Under the pieces are notes generated by a model that was not told the origin of the DNA, made no database searches, and saw only the letters and a program-made list of their open reading frames with translations. From assembly GCA_963706385.1 (NCBI GenBank), contig OY970153.1:3100001-3164000 (forward strand): a stretch of DNA of 64,000 bases, read 5' to 3'. The number at the start of each line of letters is the position of its first letter. Position 1 is the first letter of the stretch. Below are positions 61,710-64,000 of the stretch, one piece after another. Position numbers and translations under genes: made by a program. The stretch comes from Poindextera sp963706385 (lineage in GTDB: Bacteria; Pseudomonadota; Alphaproteobacteria; Caulobacterales; Caulobacteraceae).

Positions 61710-62111
61710 TCAATGCGCCTTGGGTTGCGCGTGATGCCGGTGGTGGTGGTGGTGGTGGTGATGGCGGTGGCGGAGCTGGGCAAGCGCTTTGCCGGCATCT
61801 CTGCCGGCATCGGCCGCAGCCGCTTTCGCCGCGTTGGCGGTGCCTTGCGCCGCGTCGGCGGCGCCTTGCGCCCTTTGCGCGGCCGCCCCAGCCGCTTGCG
61901 CCGCGCTTGCGGCGGCGTCGGCGCTGCCTTGCGCCCTTTGCGCGGCCGCCCCAGCCGCTTGCGCCGCGCTTGCGGCGGCGTCGGCGGTGCTTTGCGCGTG
62001 TTCTGCGGCGCTCTGCGCGTGCTCCACGGCTTCCTGCGTGGCGCAGCCGCTGAGCGTCAGGGCGCCGGCCATCAGGCCGACCATGGACATCCGGCTTGCC
62101 AGTCTGAGCAT
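61710..62111 (-). CDS. Lpp-like alanine-zipper lipoprotein with His-rich tail
   Basis: The 133-residue product has a signal peptide with lipobox LSGC (Cys near residue 23). A long helical coiled coil of Ala/Gln/Asp heptads follows, containing a 21-residue unit ADAAASAAQAAGAAAQRAQG plus Ser or Ala twice in tandem. The basic tail is HRHHHHHHHHRHH. It recalls Braun-type or Lpp-like outer-membrane lipoproteins, but there is no C-terminal Lys in the usual position for peptidoglycan linkage. The His tail could bind metal. No family is firmly recognised. Confidence 0.75.
   Translation of the reverse strand: MLRLASRMSMVGLMAGALTLSGCATQEAVEHAQSAAEHAQSTADAAASAAQAAGAAAQRAQGSADAAASAAQAAGAAAQRAQGAADAAQGTANAAKAAAADAGRDAGKALAQLRHRHHHHHHHHRHHAQPKAH
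61863..61988 (-). repeat. 63-bp tandem duplication inside the lipoprotein gene
   Basis: Two near-identical 63-base units (61863-61925 and 61926-61988) start GCCTTGCGCCCTTTGCGCGG on the + strand and encode the 21-residue Ala-rich unit twice. The high nucleotide identity suggests a recent duplication. Confidence 0.85.
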
Positions 62112-62316
62112 CGAAAAATCCCCTTCCTATGAAATCGAGTGATTGGCCCTACCCGATCCGGGCCCCGGCCCCCTTGATATCAATCAACGCCGACGCCCGC
62201 CAGAGCCTCGGGTTCGGTTCCGGTCCCGTCCCACCATTCCGGCTAATCCCGCTGGACACCCGGCCCGCGGCACGCGAAGGTCCGGGCGGAAACGTCCATC
62301 GATGGGGGGTCATCAC

Positions 62317-63072
62317 ATGGCGCAGGTTGATATCGCACAGCGTCCGGTCGGCGGCGCGGGCAGGGCGGGGGCCCTGCCGGAGCGGCGCTTCTTTTTCATC
62401 ATGGCGGTGATCTGCGCGCTGACGATTTTCGCCGGCTTCGCGGCCTCCTACTACCTGAAGGGCGTCTTTCACGTTCCCCCGCCCCTGTCGGCGATGACCC
62501 GCGTGCATGGGGTCATCTTCACCGCCTGGGTCGCGCTGTTCGTCGCGCAGGCCGGGCTGATCGACCGGGGCAACCCCGCCCTGCACCGCCGGCTGGGCCT
62601 GCTCGGCGTCCTGCTGTTCGGGATCGTGGTCGCGGTCGGGGTGGTGACGGCGATCAACGCGGGGCGCCTCGGCCATGCGCCGCCGGGCTCGCCCCCGCCG
62701 CTGGTGTTCATGGTGGTCCCGCTCGCGGCCATGGCCGCCGCCGCCGGCCTGGTCGGCGCGGCCCTGTGGAACCGCGCGCGGCGCGACGCCCACATGCGCT
62801 ACATGCTCGCGGCGTTCATCGCGATGACGCCGCCGGCCACGCATCGGCTCATGCTGGGCGCGGGCCAGCCGGGCAAGGCGCTGTGGATCGCGTTCGCGAT
62901 CATGGACACCCTGCTGGGGATCGCGGTGCTTTATGACGTTCGCGCCCGCGGGCGGGTGCATCCCGCCTACGTCTGGTCGGCGGCGACGTTCGCGGCGGTC
63001 GAAGGCGTCGTGGTCTGGGCCTATTCGAGCCCGGCCTGGCTCGTGATCGCCAAGTGGCTGATCCAGACCTGA
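62317..63072 (+). CDS. multi-pass membrane protein of unknown function
   Basis: From the ATG at 62317 (GGGGGG upstream) the 251-residue protein has about six or seven hydrophobic helices, for example FIMAVICALTIFAGFAASYY and LGVLLFGIVVAVGVVTAINA. Conserved-looking His residues sit near helix ends (RVHGVIFTAWVALF, NPALHRRLGLLG, ATHRLMLGAG), a pattern seen in haem-binding or quinone-reactive membrane proteins. I do not recognise the family with certainty. The longer frame to 62143 is rejected; its extension is basic and not family-like. Confidence 0.7.
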   Translation: MAQVDIAQRPVGGAGRAGALPERRFFFIMAVICALTIFAGFAASYYLKGVFHVPPPLSAMTRVHGVIFTAWVALFVAQAGLIDRGNPALHRRLGLLGVLLFGIVVAVGVVTAINAGRLGHAPPGSPPPLVFMVVPLAAMAAAAGLVGAALWNRARRDAHMRYMLAAFIAMTPPATHRLMLGAGQPGKALWIAFAIMDTLLGIAVLYDVRARGRVHPAYVWSAATFAAVEGVVVWAYSSPAWLVIAKWLIQT

Positions 63073-63085
63073 CCGCTTACCCCGC

Positions 63086-63868
63086 TCACCGCCCCTCGAA
63101 CACCGGCTTGCGCTTCTCCACGTAGGCCGCGAACGCCTCCTTGGTATCCCGGCTGGCGAACAGCTTGCCGTGCCGCTCGGCCTCGAAGCGGATGTAGTCC
63201 GCGAAGCCGACCTTCTCGGCCTGGACGAAATTGCCCTTCAGCGTCGTCAGCGCCAGCGGCGCCGAGCCGGCCAGGCGGTCGACGACGGCGGCCAGTTCGG
63301 CCTCGTAGGTCGCCTCGCCGAACAGGCGGGTGACCAGGCCCAGGCGCAGGGCCTCGGCGCCGTCGAACTTCTCGCCGAGCATGAACAGCTCGCGCGCCTT
63401 GGCCGCGCCGACCAGCCGCGGCAGGGTCCAGGGCATGCCCATGTCGCCCGCGACGCCGACGTTGAGGAAGGCGGTGTTGAACCGCGCGGACGCGTCGGCG
63501 AAGCGGAAGTCGCAGGCCATCGCCCAGCCCATGCCGGCGCCGGCGCAGGCGCCCTTGATCGCCGCGATGGTCACCGCGCCCATCTCGTGCAGCATCACCG
63601 TGACGTTGAAGTCCTCGATGGCTGTCGCCCGGCCGCCCGCGCCCGCATTGTAGGCCTTGACGTCGGCCCCGGGGCAGAAGTCCCGGCCCGCGCCGCGCAC
63701 CACCAGCACGCGCAGGGTTTCATCCTTGGCCGCGGCGCTCAGCGCCGCATAGAGCTCGCCCATCATCACCCCGGTGATCGAATTGCGCTGCTCCGGCCGG
63801 TTGAGGGTCAAGGTCGCGGCTGGGCCGCTGCGCTCCCAGCGGATGGTTTCGAAGGTCTGGTCGGCCAT
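63086..63868 (-). CDS. enoyl-CoA hydratase/isomerase family protein
   Basis: The 260-residue crotonase-fold protein has LTLNRPEQRNSITGVMMGEL, the oxyanion-hole stretch RGAGRDFCPGADVKAYNAG and AIKGACAGAGMGWAMACDFR. Residue positions of the two catalytic Glu of classical hydratases read Gly/Ala-rich here (CAGAGMG) and VGVAGDMGMPWTLPRLVG, so isomerase or other activity is possible. The C-terminal helix YVEKRKPVFEGR is typical. The ATG at 63868 is chosen. It is probably part of acyl-CoA metabolism, alone on its strand. Confidence 0.88.
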   Translation of the reverse strand: MADQTFETIRWERSGPAATLTLNRPEQRNSITGVMMGELYAALSAAAKDETLRVLVVRGAGRDFCPGADVKAYNAGAGGRATAIEDFNVTVMLHEMGAVTIAAIKGACAGAGMGWAMACDFRFADASARFNTAFLNVGVAGDMGMPWTLPRLVGAAKARELFMLGEKFDGAEALRLGLVTRLFGEATYEAELAAVVDRLAGSAPLALTTLKGNFVQAEKVGFADYIRFEAERHGKLFASRDTKEAFAAYVEKRKPVFEGR

Positions 63869-64000
63869 GGGGTTTCCTCTTGTCTTGACTTCCCGAGGGT
63901 AAGACCGTGCGGCTGGCGCGACAACGGCGTTGTCGAAGGCGGCGCCGATCCGCCGCGCGCCAGGCTTGGGCGCGGCGGCCGCACAGAACAAGCCGGAGGA

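Overview
The window is high-GC, gene-dense DNA from an alphaproteobacterium, most probably a member of the Caulobacteraceae (Phenylobacterium- or Caulobacter-like). Three things point there: the flagellar block flgF-flgG-flgA-flgH, divergent from fliL-fliM-(DUF6468-like)-(MotE-like)-(TPR protein); sigma-54 type promoters (TGGC..TTGC) in front of flagellar genes; and a circularly permuted, two-piece tmRNA gene of the alphaproteobacterial type. No genus can be fixed from the sequence alone.

Layout. 0-8 kb: an amidohydrolase cut by the window edge, an MFS transporter, a lipocalin-like DUF protein, NAD synthetase, and a rubrerythrin / Fe-S oxidoreductase / DUF3501 operon, ending in a nested repeat island. 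8-14 kb: a malonyl-CoA-synthetase-like enzyme, an MFS transporter and the isoprenoid operon xseB-ispA-dxs. 14-24.5 kb: flagellar genes, including a low-complexity His/Gly-tract protein with its own sigma-54-type promoter. 24.5-34.9 kb: a membrane-anchored serine hydrolase, a thioesterase, sspB just downstream of ssrA (tmRNA), yciB, ilvN, a decayed GxxExxY gene, ilvB with an attenuator and leader peptide, miaA, serB and a HAD phosphatase. 35-41 kb: two tandem Sel1-repeat genes, hflK-hflC and mrp. 41-48 kb: a six-gene acyl-CoA degradation operon (acyl-CoA synthetase, SDR, two hot-dog hydratase subunits, SCP-x-type thiolase, acyl-CoA dehydrogenase) with a divergent TetR regulator and candidate operator, then a GST. 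48-64 kb: a His-rich P1B metal ATPase, another SDR, an MFS/GPH transporter, a thioesterase, an acyl-CoA dehydrogenase, DUF3253, an alpha/beta hydrolase that looks like a lipoprotein, a TetR/VWA pair, a divergent GNAT/deacetylase pair, a histidine phosphatase, an alanine-zipper lipoprotein with a His-rich tail, a membrane protein and an enoyl-CoA hydratase.

The genes form several working units. The flagellar block builds and drives the basal body. tmRNA and SspB together handle ribosome rescue and ClpXP delivery. ilvB and ilvN make branched-chain amino acids, with ilvB under ribosome-mediated attenuation. The 41-48 kb operon and its TetR gene look like a dedicated beta-oxidation route for an unknown acyl substrate.

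Three families of interspersed repeats recur between genes and are nested in each other at 7.55-7.93, 24.5-24.76 and 32.9-33.3 kb. One of these islands is flanked by a duplicated piece of the miaA start. I found no CRISPR array, prophage, transposase gene, rRNA or standard tRNA. The nearest thing to an undescribed component is the sigma-54-associated His/Gly-tract protein at 14.2-14.9 kb.
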